Source of the DNA: Solen grandis
Lineage: Eukaryota > Mollusca > Bivalvia > Adapedonta > Solenidae
Direction: 5' to 3'
Length of the DNA stretch: 64,000 nucleotides
NCBI GenBank assembly: GCA_021229015.1
Contig: CM037789.1
Location: 32,221,856 to 32,285,855 of the forward strand
A program made the translations under genes and the position numbers. Below the pieces are notes generated by a model. It was not told where the DNA came from. It did not search any database and saw nothing but the letters and a program-made list of their open reading frames with translations. Below, piece by piece: positions 1 to 9,973 of the stretch (positions are counted from its first letter, which is position 1; each line of letters begins with the position of its first letter).

Positions 1-110
1 TGCTAGCTGCTACTGCTAGGTATTGTTGCTGCTATCATTATTAATGCTGCTAGCTGCTACTAGTACAGCAGGTGTTGCTCACAGCTACTATCATTACTAT
101 TACTTCCAAT
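1..110. repeat. Degenerate GCT/CTA triplet-rich stretch
   Basis: The first ~110 bases are built from imperfect repeats of words such as TGCTGCTA and CTAGCTGCTACT, with TAT/ATT triplets between them. This looks like a decayed trinucleotide repeat. It continues off the left edge of the window, so its full length is unknown. No coding frame is supported. Confidence 0.5.
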
Positions 111-1030
111 ATTTACGGTACTAATCTTACTTGTATTACAACTATGCAAAATAACAACCACATCTGAAACACATTACACTCAAATGCATGACCTTTGATT
201 CATATTCTATATCCCATATCTCAAACCAAGAGACACCAAGTTTTAAACCAATTTAGGTAACAAATGTACATGTAATTGCAATTGGAAGCAATCTCCCAAA
301 AGGGCATCCTGAATTAGTGCTTATAAGTAGTTGAATTAGGAAGTTAAGCATAAATAATATATCAATACAGGAAAACCTGTAAATCACAAATCAGCCCTAT
401 AGAGTTCAATATCCGCACAAACTTGTATGAAGAAAGAGATCTCAAAGAGTACACAATAACATGTTGGTCAAACATAATGGAGACCCAAGATTTCTGGTTT
501 CCAATCACAGTTTTTTTAATAATGGCATTATGTTGAGTTTATTCATAATCCTGTTTTTAAAGTTTTGATCTAGTTCTAACAATCTGATGATCATTCATCC
601 AATTACAACTTATGATTTTGAGTATTTATAACCTTTTACCTCTTGAATATACATGTACAAATTAATGATTTATTAAATTATTAGTTTACAGAACATTTAA
701 AATTGGTATACAAAACAACAGATTTTTTTTTTTCTGTAAATGTTTAAGCGTTTAATGCGTGTTCCATCTGCGCCTGTGTGGCAGTATAGGCCGACCCAAA
801 GATGAATTTGATGCTAAAAAAGGTCAAATTTTGAAATACCAATAGTGCTATGGAGTAGGTACAAAAAAAATCTTCAATTTTGAAACCAAAAGCGGGAATG
901 ACAACTTGGCTAATTCAGCCTAATATCTAATATGTCTGAGTGACAATGTAAAGGGAGTTGATCCTGAAAAAGACCTTTTGGTTCAGAGGTCAGAGGCCAA
1001 CTGTGATCATATGGTACGATAGTGAATGAA
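111..1030. other. AT-rich non-coding sequence, nothing recognised
   Basis: I see no gene, no terminal repeat pair and no tandem array here. There is a short poly(T) run near 721-733. The 77-residue open frame on the minus strand around 910-1143 runs into a family B fragment and has no domain I recognise. Confidence 0.5.
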
Positions 1031-1181
1031 TTTTTCTTTTCCGTGCAGACTGCATGAGCAGAAACTGAGCTGCAATACAATTTATAATGTATGAGCAAAC
1101 AGCTGTCTGACCTATGTCTCACAACATCTGTTTGCCAATGCATATAAAAATGAGTCTACATGAAGTTAAAAGGGCTGTTAA
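1031..1181 (+). repeat. Family B TTAA element, 5'-truncated
   Basis: This is the right half of a family B element: TTTTTCTTTTCCGTGCAGAC, a GAGCTGCAATAC-like block, a GCAAACAGCTGTCTG block, then the terminus AAAATGAGTCTACATGAAG leading to TTAA at 1178-1181. The left half and left terminus are missing, and the terminal AAAGGG is degenerate. Confidence 0.6.
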
Positions 1182-1736
1182 AAAAGAAACTATGTTAGAC
1201 ACTGAGTGATAATTGAAAAGCCAGTTAAGACTGAAAGTAGTTCCCATTCTGAAACAAGTTTTAGAGGATTACCATCTGTCTGAAATATTCATGGGCAGGG
1301 GACTATTTTTTTGTAGATGCCATTGATGATATTATCAATCGTTCCAGTTTTTAGCATGAAAAATTAAGCTCCACCTTTCCCTTTCATTGCTGGGTAAACT
1401 GCTCATAAAACAGTTTCAAAAACAAACCCAAGAGTCAATTTGTGCATAACAGGTCAACCGTTGACTACCTATTATCTGTAAACACTGGAAAGCTCCATTC
1501 CTCAAAAACTTTTTCTTTAATAATCCTGGCTTTGTTTCCTTCATGGATCCACAATTGTATATACATGTACTAACAAATTGGACTTGATTTTACATTCAAC
1601 AAAATTTGAATTCAATTTCATTCAATTAAACTAAATAAATAAATTAAGCAAGGGTTATCAGACCACAAAAAATACTATTCCATCTCCTTTTTCTATATGC
1701 ACTAAGAATAGCTTTGCAGTCAGCCCTTGGTATATA
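1182..1736. other. Non-coding sequence, nothing recognised
   Basis: AT-rich sequence between a family B fragment and the first family A copy. No gene and no repeat structure could be supported by eye. Confidence 0.5.
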
Positions 1737-1978
1737 TTAACCCTTTCCCTCATAAAGACTCATTTTGACGCACTCAATAGGTACCACATAAAGCCTGATC
1801 TGCAGAAAACAACAGTTAAACTGTATCAAATTTAATTACAAAATCCTCATTTCCAGACCACTGAGGAGCAGCGAACAGCATAAAACCTGATCAGCCTGCG
1901 AGTTACTCGCAGGCTGATCTGGTTTTATGCTGTTCGCATAGGTCTTTTCATGGTGTCCTCTATGAGGGAAAAGGTTAA
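1737..1978 (+). mobile_element. Family A TTAA miniature element, full-length
   Basis: Full-length element flanked by TTAA at 1737-1740 and 1975-1978. Its termini are CCCTTTCCCTCAT on the left and ATGAGGGAAAAGG on the right. The left terminus continues as a block shared with the family B terminus (GACTCATTTTGACGCACTC). An internal near-perfect hairpin at 1871-1937 has ~33 bp arms. It encodes no protein, so it must be mobilised in trans. TTAA with terminal CCC is the signature of piggyBac-type transposition; assigning it to that superfamily is inference. Confidence 0.85.
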
Positions 1979-2670
1979 CTTATAATTCAACTAAGAAAAT
2001 TACATTCAGGCCAATTTGGTCTAACAATTAAATTCTCATTTTCCTTGTTTATTTGAATAGGTCGATCATTATAGAGTGTTATCGTGTATTCAATAGATTA
2101 TCTACTGTATTAACCTACGAAAGTCAATTAATATTCCAGGGTTATTTAAAAAATTAAAGGGTTTTCCAAAATTTTATCTCATACAAGTCATAGTTAATGA
2201 ATGGAAAATTTAAAGTATGTTTAACGGCTTAAATCATTAATTTTCAATTTAGCGCTGTAAATAAGTGCCCCCCTCAATGTATCAATTTAATAGGATTCTT
2301 TACCCTTTACTACATGAAAGCAAATGTGTATTTGTGACCTGGTTAAAACTTCCACCAGCCATACTCAGCAATTAGCTATACTTAAATTCTTAGAGGGCGA
2401 ATTTCGTTACTTTCAAGAGAATACCCAAATATTCGATTTCTTAGCAAATACTGATATTTATTAAGACAATTATGCATGTCAACAAAGTCATGAAGTTAGA
2501 TATTTTGTATTAAAAGAAAACTTTTTTTTTTTTTTTACTATAGCAAAACAAAAATGATTAAAATTGCACTAAGTTTATGAATTAAAACTAAGTGCTAAGT
2601 ACGGATTGTGGAATACAAGCTTGTATTACACAAGGTCTGCCTGCAGGTACTTTATAAGGTTAGATGATGC
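1979..2670. other. AT-rich non-coding sequence
   Basis: No gene or recognisable element. It contains a poly(T) run at about 2521-2536. Confidence 0.5.
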
Positions 2671-2835
2671 CTGATCTGGGTCTCCTCAGTGTTTGCTCAT
2701 ACAATATTGTAGCTTAAAGTTTATACACAGCCTGCACTGCAAAGAAAAATCCATTTTATACCATTTGAATTTCAGTAAATTATTGTGCAACAAGTCATAT
2801 TTTTGTACATGAATATTCATGCGGTAGAGTGCTAC
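2671..2835 (-). repeat. Family B fragment with shared flank
   Basis: Reverse-oriented family B sequence: TTTGCTCATACAATATTGTAG, GCAAAGAAAAATCC and ATTTGTACATGAATATTCATG blocks in order. The homology to the copy at 9,061 continues outside the element to about 2890, into a GACCAGAAGCATGTAATTA-like flank. This suggests duplication of a larger segment or a composite repeat. Confidence 0.6.
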
Positions 2836-2902
2836 AATGTAATTACATGCTTCTGGTCATATGATCATTGAAAGACAGATCATTTGAATAAATAAATCTA
2901 TT

Positions 2903-2998
2903 GTTTCCCATATCATTTTATATTTATAAAAGGTTCTCTAAATAATTATTCATCAAGTCATAAATGTGTTTATGAATATTCATAAGGTAAAGGGTTAA
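2903..2998 (-). repeat. Family B right-end fragment
   Basis: A second partial family B element next to the previous one. It carries the CATCAAGTCATAAATG and TATGAATATTCATAAGG blocks and ends in GTAAAGGGTTAA, with the TTAA at 2995-2998. Confidence 0.6.
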
Positions 2999-3144
2999 TT
3001 AATACATGAGAAATCAAATGTCAACACAGCAAAACCTGTTCAGGATGAGAAAAAGTATCTGATCTGACTTTTCAATGATCAAAACAATGTTTAAAATGGT
3101 CTGCATATCTGGATTGGCATTTAAAGTTTGCTTGTTTGGTATTA

Positions 3145-3640
3145 ACAACTGTCAGTATCTCAATCATTTGTGAACATCTGCCTAAATGAGGAAGATATAG
3201 CCCTTTCCCTCATATAGACTCATTGTGACGCACTCAATAGGTACCACATAAAGCCTGATCTGCAGAAAACCACAGTTAAACCTTACCAAATTTAATTATA
3301 AAGTCCTCATTTCCAGACCACTGAGGAGCAGCGAACAGCATAAAACCTGATCAGCCTGCGAGTTACTCGCAGGCTGATCTTATTTTATGTTGTTCGCATA
3401 GGTCTTTTCATGGTTTCCTCTATGAGGGAAAGGGATAGTGCTGCCACACAGCAATATCACATGTAGATAATTAGGGGAAATTATACCTGTCATCAAAGTT
3501 ACTTTATCCTGAGACTGGGCTAACCAGTCCTAAACTTCCCTAATACAATTTGCCGCCCACACCACCCAAGTGCGACTAATAATTCCAGTATGCTGCAGCT
3601 GGGGATCAAACCCATGTCCTTTCAAGTATACAAACATGTT
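3145..3640 (-). mobile_element. SINE-1 copy split by a family A insertion
   Basis: A degenerate tRNA-headed SINE in reverse orientation. Body words CAATCATTTGTGAACAT and GAAGATATAG lie left of a family A element. ATAGTGCTGCCACACAGCAA, the AACCAGTCCTAAAC block and the head-side GCTGGGGATCAAACCCATG (B-box complement) lie to its right. Rejoining across the insertion recovers the order seen in the intact copy at 6,061-6,357. The A-box end is not recognisable. Confidence 0.6.
3197..3438 (+). mobile_element. Family A element with ATAG instead of TTAA flanks
   Basis: Full-length family A element (CCCTTTCCCTCATATAGAC start, TATGAGGGAAAGGG end, internal hairpin present). The flanking four bases are ATAG on both sides (3197-3200 and 3435-3438) rather than TTAA. 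It sits inside a SINE-1 copy whose uninterrupted relatives read GATATAGTGCTGCC, so ATAG appears to be the duplicated target. Confidence 0.8.
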
Positions 3641-3824
3641 CTTTCCATAATAATGGCCCAATGTGACCAGTGGCATTTTAAGGGTCAATTCAAAACAAGC
3701 ACTCAGCTGGTCTGATACACAAGAAATGATGATTTAATTATATGAGTTTTCTAACCATACACATTTAACAGTTGTTATTTCATGATCAAAGCTATGTATT
3801 TCATGTACATTATTCTTAAAGTAA

Positions 3825-3956
3825 AGTCCCTGTAATGGTTCCGCTACATTTCGGACCTCATGGCCTTTCACGGAGATAACCAAGGTCATTAGGGTACCTT
3901 GTTTTCTGGTAGAGATTAAGTGGTCCAAGACATTGCGGAACCATTACACTGGGACT
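3825..3956. mobile_element. 132 bp inverted-repeat miniature element
   Basis: The two ends are imperfect inverted repeats of about 22 bp. The left reads AGTCCCTGTAATGGTTCCGC and the right is the complement of AGTCCCAGTGTAATGGTTCC. The ~85 bp interior shows no coding potential. It could be a MITE or a derivative of a larger TIR transposon. No clear target duplication was found and no second copy is in the window. Confidence 0.55.
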
Positions 3957-4453
3957 CTTCCTTATAACACATAATGCCTTGGTGCAAAACATGCATATGT
4001 CAAGCCATATAAACAATAAACAACTCATCATAACTGTGACAGAGTTTCATGACCATTATCATTACATATTGTTGTAATTACCATAGTCCAATACAATTAA
4101 TGAATGTCAAACCAACATTCAGGGGTCAGGTTACAATTCTATGTTACAAACATACCAGAATTATATGCGCTGCCATGTTAACTACAGCATCACCATAGTC
4201 TTAATAAAACTAAAGGAGAGCCATGGTCTAGCGTTAATGTTCATTCACGGCCTTCTTAGGTGCCAGTTATTAGTACTGGTCCAACACAGGAACAGTCGAA
4301 AGGGATAAGAGACTAAAGTTGTGAGAAATTATTTTCCAAATTAATATAAATAATTTAAAACTAAAAAGAAATTGAGGCCACTTATTTAAAAAAAAATGAA
4401 ATTAAATATTATCACGAGGGGTGAGAGCCAAACTATACATATAATTATGCATC
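3957..4453. other. Non-coding sequence, nothing recognised
   Basis: AT-rich sequence between the 132 bp inverted-repeat element and the third family A copy. No supported feature. Confidence 0.45.
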
Positions 4454-4691
4454 TTAACCCTTTCCCTCATTATAGACTCATTTTGACGCACTCAATAGGT
4501 ACCACATAATGCCTGATCTGCAGAAAGCCAAACTCAAACCTTACCAAATTTAATTGTAAAATCCTCATTACCAGACCACTGAGGAGCAGCGAACAGCATA
4601 AAACCTGATCCGCCTGCGAGTTACTTGCAGGCTGATCTGCGAGTTACTCGCAGGCTGATCTGGTTTTATGCTGTTCGCATAGGTCTTTTCG
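4454..4691 (+). mobile_element. Family A element, right end lost, hairpin arm duplicated
   Basis: It starts with TTAA at 4454-4457 and the usual left terminus. It breaks off after GCATAGGTCTTTTC, so the right terminus and TTAA are missing. The central palindrome contains an extra copy of the CTGCGAGTTACTYGCAGGCTG core (about 4614-4658), making an expanded, asymmetric hairpin. Confidence 0.8.
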
Positions 4692-4742
4692 TATCCAGCC
4701 AGAATCATTTGTCAGTGTATTATTAATACTTTATCTAAAATT

Positions 4743-4890
4743 TGTTTTGATGCATTGGCAAACAGAGGACACCCAATTCAGACAGCTCCTTGAACAATCT
4801 ATCTGATCAAAATCTTGTTTGCTCATACAATACTGTAGCTCAGATTCTACACAGTCTGCATGGCAAAGAAAATTCCTTTTGTTATTCCCC
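4743..4890 (-). repeat. Family B fragment
   Basis: Reverse-oriented partial family B element with GATGCATTGGCAAACAGAGG, GTTTGCTCATACAATACTG, GATTCTACACAGTCTGCATG and GGCAAAGAAAATTCC blocks in the family order. Neither terminus is intact. Confidence 0.6.
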
Positions 4891-5461
4891 AGTCTTATGA
4901 CTTATGGACACACAAAAGCTAGCCAACATTAAAATGAAGACTCCATTCAACAAGTGTTACGGATAATCAATTTTGAATTTCAAAGCAGAGAAACAGAATT
5001 TTATATACCCTGACAAATTAATTCTTCAGGTAAATTTTCATAAATACAAAACAAGTGTGTGCAACTTAGTCTAAGCATTATCCTGCTATTAAAAACATAA
5101 ATGATTCTAGAAGTAAATATCTTCTAACTGACAGTGACAGTTGAGTGGGTGTTTAATGCCTTTGTTTAGAGACAGCTGAATCTATTATGGAGAAAAGAAG
5201 GCAAATAATTCATCCTTAACAGCAATTAACGAATTTCAGAGATGATTTTGGTGAAGTTGTTTTGCAGGAGTTTCCTATGAAGTGTAGATCAATTTCTAAT
5301 TCAAACAATAAAACAAAACAAAAAAGTGACCTTCTTTTCAGTATAGTACACAAAATAATCACTTCTTATCCGAAAAAAAAGTCAGAAGAATAATTTTCTT
5401 GTGAAATCTATGGAAGAAGACCATACAACTTTTTTCATGAAGTTTTGTAAAACCGGGCCCC
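4891..5461. other. AT-rich non-coding sequence
   Basis: No gene or repeat recognised in this stretch. Confidence 0.45.
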
Positions 5462-5703
5462 TTAACCCTTTCCCTCATATATACTCATTTTGACGCCCTC
5501 AATAGGTACCACATAAAGCCTGATCTGCAGAAAACCACAGTTAAACCTTACCAAATTTAATTACAAAATCCTAATTTCCAGACCACTGAGGAGCAGCTAA
5601 CAGCATAAAACCTGATCAGCCTGCGAGTTACTCGCAGGCTGATCTGGTTTTATGCTGTTCGCATAGGTCTTTTCATGGTGTCCTCTATGAGGGAAAGGGT
5701 TAA
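5462..5703 (+). mobile_element. Family A TTAA miniature element, full-length
   Basis: Complete copy with TTAA at 5462-5465 and 5700-5703, both 13-base termini intact and the internal ~67 nt hairpin present. One arm has a small change (GCTAACAGCATAAAACC instead of GCGAACAG). Confidence 0.85.
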
Positions 5704-6060
5704 AAAAACACTGAAAGGAAGGTCAAGCTATGGTGTAAATAAGTAGGTGTGTCAATATGTGCCAATAGGAAACCTACCACTACAATAAGCAGAATGTCTG
5801 CTATAGATTTTCAATATGCACCATATGGTGTTAAGGCCTAAAGGGTTGTTTGTTTGTTTGCTGGGTGTAAACATCTTATTGACAGTCATTTGGGGACTTT
5901 TGTCCATGTGAGCCAGATGTTGTGATGCTTCTCGTGTTATCCCACCGGCCATCCACTCATTCATTTGCCATCAGGGGAGTGAAAATTAATTGCTGGGCGA
6001 CTGAAAAATCTGAGCATTTCTTTGTAGCTTTTTTTTATTTGACTGTCTCAAAAGTAAGAT
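5704..6060. other. Non-coding sequence, nothing recognised
   Basis: Contains a short GTTTGTTTGTTT run near 5847. A 70-residue minus-strand open frame here has no recognisable domain. Confidence 0.45.
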
Positions 6061-6357
6061 GTTTGTTTTATTAGGTTTAACGTCCCACCCACAGTATTTT
6101 TGTCATTTGGGAACGATGTCTACTTGAGACAGATATAGTGCTGTCACACTGCAGTATCACACTGTAGACTTGTGGCATGATACCACACCCAGTCACATTA
6201 TCCTGACACCAAGCTAACCAGTCCTGCAACTACCCTTATATGCTGAGTGCCAAGCAAGTGATTTATAACAGTACCATTTTTTATGACTTAGGTATGTCGC
6301 GGCCAGGGATCGAACCCATGACCTCCTGCTCCCAACACTCTAACCACTTAGCCATAG
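6061..6357 (-). mobile_element. SINE-1, tRNA-headed, near full-length
   Basis: Read on the minus strand, the head is tRNA-like: an A-box GGCTAAGTGGTTAGAG (about 6338-6354) and a B-box GGTTCGATCCC (6306-6317). The body contains GTGGYATGATACC-type sequence and TCAGGATAATGTGACTGGGT, and the tail is GGACGTTAAACCTAATAAAAC. This order (pol III promoter, body, A-rich tail) is diagnostic of a tRNA-derived SINE. It needs a LINE reverse transcriptase in trans. Confidence 0.8.
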
Positions 6358-6394
6358 GTCAAATGTAAGAAGAGCGGGTGATAATTTTAGAAAT

Positions 6395-6560
6395 TTTACA
6401 CTCCTGACGCCATAGCACAGTATCCTCACACTGGGCAGTGTGGGCACAGCAGTCCTGTAACAATCCTGTCATGCTGAGCAGCAAGCAAAGGATATAAATA
6501 GGGGCACAATAACATTTTGAATGATTTCAGTATATTGTGGGATCAGGATGCAGGTTGACA
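6395..6560 (-). repeat. Degenerate SINE-1 body fragment
   Basis: Words from the SINE-1 body (AGCAGTCCTGTAACAATCCT, TGCTGAGCAGCAAGCAAAGG, TGATTTCAGTATATTGTGGG) recur in the same order as in the adjacent full copy, but strongly diverged. The B-box is not clear. Confidence 0.5.
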
Positions 6561-6634
6561 ATATACTTAGCTCCTTTTAGATAATCTTATCCTTTCTTCC
6601 TTCATTAAGTTCTAATACAGACACCATTAAAATG

Positions 6635-6751
6635 GGATCATTGTACATCAAGTGATCATGGGAATTTCACAGTAAATGCAAGCCTTTTTAAATTTTGAGA
6701 AAAAAGCCTATAACTCCGAGTCAATGGATGCTTGCATCTGCACGGATTACC
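6635..6751 (+). repeat. Family D inverted-repeat element, deleted copy
   Basis: Shares CATCAAGTGATCATGGGAAT, GTAAATGCAAGCC and AATGGATGCTTGCATCTGCA with the family D copy at 16,236-16,434 and ends GGATTACC. The last third between CATCTGCAC and GGATTACC is missing relative to that copy. Confidence 0.6.
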
Positions 6752-6837
6752 TAAATCAACACTAGATACATACATTATAGCCATCAACAGCAATTTTTGG
6801 TCAAGGTAACCATTATTGTAATGCATGTCATAAAGAA

Positions 6838-7077
6838 TTAACCCTTTCCCTCATATAGACTCATTTTGACACACTCAATAGGTACCACATAATCTGATCT
6901 GCAGAAAACCACAGTTAAACCTTACCAAATTTAATTATAAAGTCCTCATTTCCAGAACACTGAGGAGCAGCGAGCAGCATAAAACCTGATCAGACTGCGA
7001 GTTACTCGCAGGCAGATCTGGTTTTATGCTGTTCGCATAGATCTTTTCATGGTTTCCTCTATGAGGGAAAGGGTTAA
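6838..7077 (+). mobile_element. Family A TTAA miniature element, full-length
   Basis: TTAA at 6838-6841 and 7074-7077, intact termini, internal hairpin with a few arm mismatches (GCGAGCAGCAT and GACTGCGAG). It carries a small deletion near the left, CATAATCTGATC in place of CATAAAGCCTGATC. Confidence 0.85.
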
Positions 7078-7448
7078 TTACTATGGTTTCATTTGTGTTG
7101 CAATGGCACTAATGTTATAATATGGATCTTAACAATTAGTAAATACAAATCAAACAAGGAAGGTAACTCAAGCATGGTGACCCCAGGCATCAGATGGTGA
7201 CCAAGGTTACATAGATTTCCAATACCAATGCCAGATGCTGGACAGTAGGAGGAGCAATCAGATCTTAGCAATCTGGCTCTATCTAACACTCACTGAGTCT
7301 AAAGCCTGCAGGCAAGCAGGAGGTGTGAATCGGAGATCCTGTAGATATAATGAAGTGTGATAAATTAGTACTGACATATTACCTTAAAGCTGGGATTTAC
7401 TCTCTCCAGCTAATAGAATTTGGAAGTGCAACATTGGTTCTAAGCAGT
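7078..7448. other. Non-coding sequence, nothing recognised
   Basis: No gene or repeat recognised between the family A copy and the tandem array that follows. Confidence 0.4.
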
Positions 7449-7655
7449 TTCACTGTGTAATCTGTAGCTTTCACTGTGTAATACATAGTTTACACCATAA
7501 TCTGTAGCTTTCATCATTAGACCATAATCTGTAGCTTTCACTGTGTAATATGTAGCTTACACCATAATCTGCAGCTTTCATTATTAGACCATGATCTGTA
7601 GCTTTGTGTTGACTGTAGCTTTCATTGTGTAAACTGTAGCTTTCACTGTATAAAC
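7449..7655. repeat. Degenerate tandem array of CTGTAGCTTTCA words
   Basis: About nine imperfect repeats of a ~20 bp word of the form ATCTGTAGCTTTCACTGTGT, some interleaved with TAGACCATA. Period and order are irregular, so this is an old minisatellite rather than a recent expansion. Confidence 0.7.
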
Positions 7656-7772
7656 TAACCTATGTATCGATGCAGGGGCATAAAACCCATAATTTAAATA
7701 TTTAAGCTGCAGCTTTAACAGGTCATGTACCTATGAAGTTTGAAGTTTGGAGGCAATAGGTGGAAGGACATT

Positions 7773-7950
7773 GATGGTTGGCACATGTTAACCTAACTTA
7801 ACCACTATGCTACTCTGATGGTTGACACATGTTAACCTAACTTAACCACTATGCTACTCTGATGGTTGACACATGTGTTAACCTAACTTAACCACTATGC
7901 TACTCTGATGGTTGACACATGTTAACCTAACTTAACCACTATGCTACTCT
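7773..7950. repeat. 44 bp minisatellite, four units
   Basis: Four nearly identical head-to-tail units start GATGGTTGACACATGTTAAC and end CCACTATGCTACTCT. The first unit differs at one base (TTGGCAC) and the third has a two-base insertion (CATGTGTTAAC). A fifth unit begins and breaks off (GATGGTAATGAC). Confidence 0.9.
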
Positions 7951-8770
7951 GATGGTAATGACTAACCTAACCTACTGCATTATGTAGGTCTATTAATGCT
8001 ACCTAAGTGATTTTAAGTCTAAGTCTTTGAATTCATAAAGTCCTACAGTGTCCATTTCTCCACCTTTTCATTATTGTCTTAAATGTTACAATATTCAAAG
8101 GGTTTTACATGACATACAAACACACATCTATTTTGACTCTAATATTGTCTAAATGACCCTTATCCCCCCCCCCTCCCCCCTGCTGCTTTCAAAATCTGTC
8201 TCTGTATCTTAATAGTACAGGGTCATTTAAATAAGCAAACGAAAACAGAAGGAATTCCTGAGTTTATCTACATAATCAAATTTTCCATGCCATCCAGTCA
8301 GCAAACCCAATTTTACATAGCAGCATTTTCAAATTATGCACTTGAAATATATTCATCTATTCCTATTCCAACCTTCCCACTTGTGTTCCTCCTCAAATGT
8401 TTACATCTCTGAGGATTCTGATCCACAATTTAACTTCAAACATCAATTTTCCACTTCTGAGTTTTGCCACTGTACCAAGCTGATGACTGAATTCAATTAG
8501 CCGACACCTAATTGATTTAAATAACTTCTAAACAACACCTCTTCACTTTCAAACAGACCTGTAGCCCAGTTAGGCTTCTGGTATTATCTGAACATTCTTC
8601 AATCAATACAAAATTGTGGCATACATCAAAAATAGACTTTATAAAAACAATTTTTTAGCAATTTTCTTCCTTTGAATTCTCTTTGTATTAAAGTTCTATG
8701 AAAAAAAATTACCAAGAAATAATGTCAATCATGTGGGGAAAATGTATCATACAAAGAAAGATCTGTCTGT
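7951..8770. other. Non-coding sequence with a poly(C) tract
   Basis: No gene recognised. A C-rich run (ATCCCCCCCCCTCCCCCCTG) lies at about 8162-8181. Confidence 0.45.
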
Positions 8771-9013
8771 AGGTGCCTGGATAGCATAGTGTTAATTTTA
8801 AAATGCGCTTTGCTTCTCACCAATGCATCCTGGGTTTGATTCCTGGTCACGTACTTGAGAGGGTACAGTTGTTGCCAAGTGGTCATCTAGACACGTTGGT
8901 TTTCTGCGGGTACTCCAATTTCCTCCCACAATAATGACCACATACCCTGCCACCAGAACCATTGTGAGTGATGAAGTTGTGACAACTAGTTTCAAAATGG
9001 ATGTAAAATAAAT
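8771..9013 (+). mobile_element. SINE-3, tRNA-headed
   Basis: A tRNA-like head begins AGGTGCCTGGATAGCATAGT, with an A-box-like stretch near 8780-8793 and a B-box GGTTTGATTCC at 8833-8843. An ~150 bp body follows (GAGAGGGTACAGTTGTTGCC, GACACGTTGGTTTTCTGCGG), then a tail ATAAATAAAGTTTATTT. The tail differs from SINE-1 and SINE-2, so a different LINE partner is likely. A reverse copy lies at 9,410-9,648. Confidence 0.7.
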
Positions 9014-9060
9014 AAAGTTTATTTAAATGATCTGTCTGTCAATGATGATGACCAGAAGCA

Positions 9061-9305
9061 TGTAATTAGCACTTTACCTCATGAATATTCATGTACAAAA
9101 ATATGACTTGTTGAATATTGATTTACTGAAATTCAAATGGTATTATGATAAAACATTTTTTTTCTTTGCTTTGTAGACTGTAGAATCTAAGCTACAATAC
9201 TGTATGAGTTAACAGAGGAGACTGATCAAACAGCTCCTAAATCAAGGTCTGCTCTGTTTGCCAATGTGTCAAAATGAGTTTATATGAGGTATATATAAGG
9301 GTTAA
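9061..9305 (+). mobile_element. Family B TTAA element, left TTAA lost
   Basis: Starts CTTTACCTCATGAATATTC and runs through ATTTACTGAAATTCAAATGG, GAATCTAAGCTACAATAC and GCTCTGTTTGCCAATGTGTC to AAAATGAGTTTATATGAGG. It ends at TTAA 9302-9305. The left flank reads TTAGCA rather than TTAA. It lies between two oppositely oriented SINE-3 copies. Confidence 0.75.
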
Positions 9306-9409
9306 AATTTTAGGAGGATTAAAATTTCTAACTTAATATAAGCATCAATTGCATAACTTTGTTTCTGAATTATATTTCTTTGAATACTGCATAGCCCTCC
9401 TCTTTTTTC

Positions 9410-9648
9410 TTTTAGAAATTTAAACTTTATTTATTTTACATCAATTAGGAAACAAGTTCTTACAACTTAAATAAAATCATTCTTGATGGCTGGAATGACA
9501 GCGTATGTGGTCATAATTGTTGGAGAACCCAGAAAAAACTCACTTGTCTGGACGAGTGACCACTATACCCTCTCAAGCATGTCACACAGGACCTGGAACG
9601 CATTGGTGAGAAGCGAAGTGCATTAACACTATGCTATACAGGCACCAG
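9410..9648 (-). mobile_element. SINE-3, reverse copy
   Basis: Reverse complement of the SINE-3 at 8,771-9,013. The tail side (AAACTTTATTTATTTTACAT) is on the left. Body words TATGTGGTCATAATTGTTGG and AGTGACCACTATACCCTCTC come next, and the head (CACTATGCTATACAGGCACC) is on the right. The B-box is degenerate here. Confidence 0.65.
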
Positions 9649-9731
9649 GCCTCTTTTTTTATTACACTAAAAATTATAAAAAATTAATCCCAACTAAATA
9701 CCCTGTATTCCACCATACATTTCATTTGTAT

Positions 9732-9973
9732 TTAATCCTTTCCCTCATATAGACTCATTTTGACGCACTCAATAGGTACCACATAAAGCCTGATCTGCAG
9801 AAAACCACAGTTAAACCTTACCAAATTTAATTATAAAGTTCTCATTTCCAGACCACTGAGGAGCAGCGAACAGCATAAAACCTGATCAGCCTGCTAGTTA
9901 CTCGCAGGCTGATCTGGTTTTATGCTGTTCGCATAGGTCTTTTCATGGTTTCCTGTATGAGGGAAAGGGTTAA
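9732..9973 (+). mobile_element. Family A TTAA miniature element, full-length
   Basis: TTAA at 9732-9735 and 9970-9973. The left terminus begins TCCTTTCCC (C to T at the first base) and the right terminus is intact. The internal hairpin is present with one loop-side mismatch (CTGCTAGTTACTCGCAG). Confidence 0.85.
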
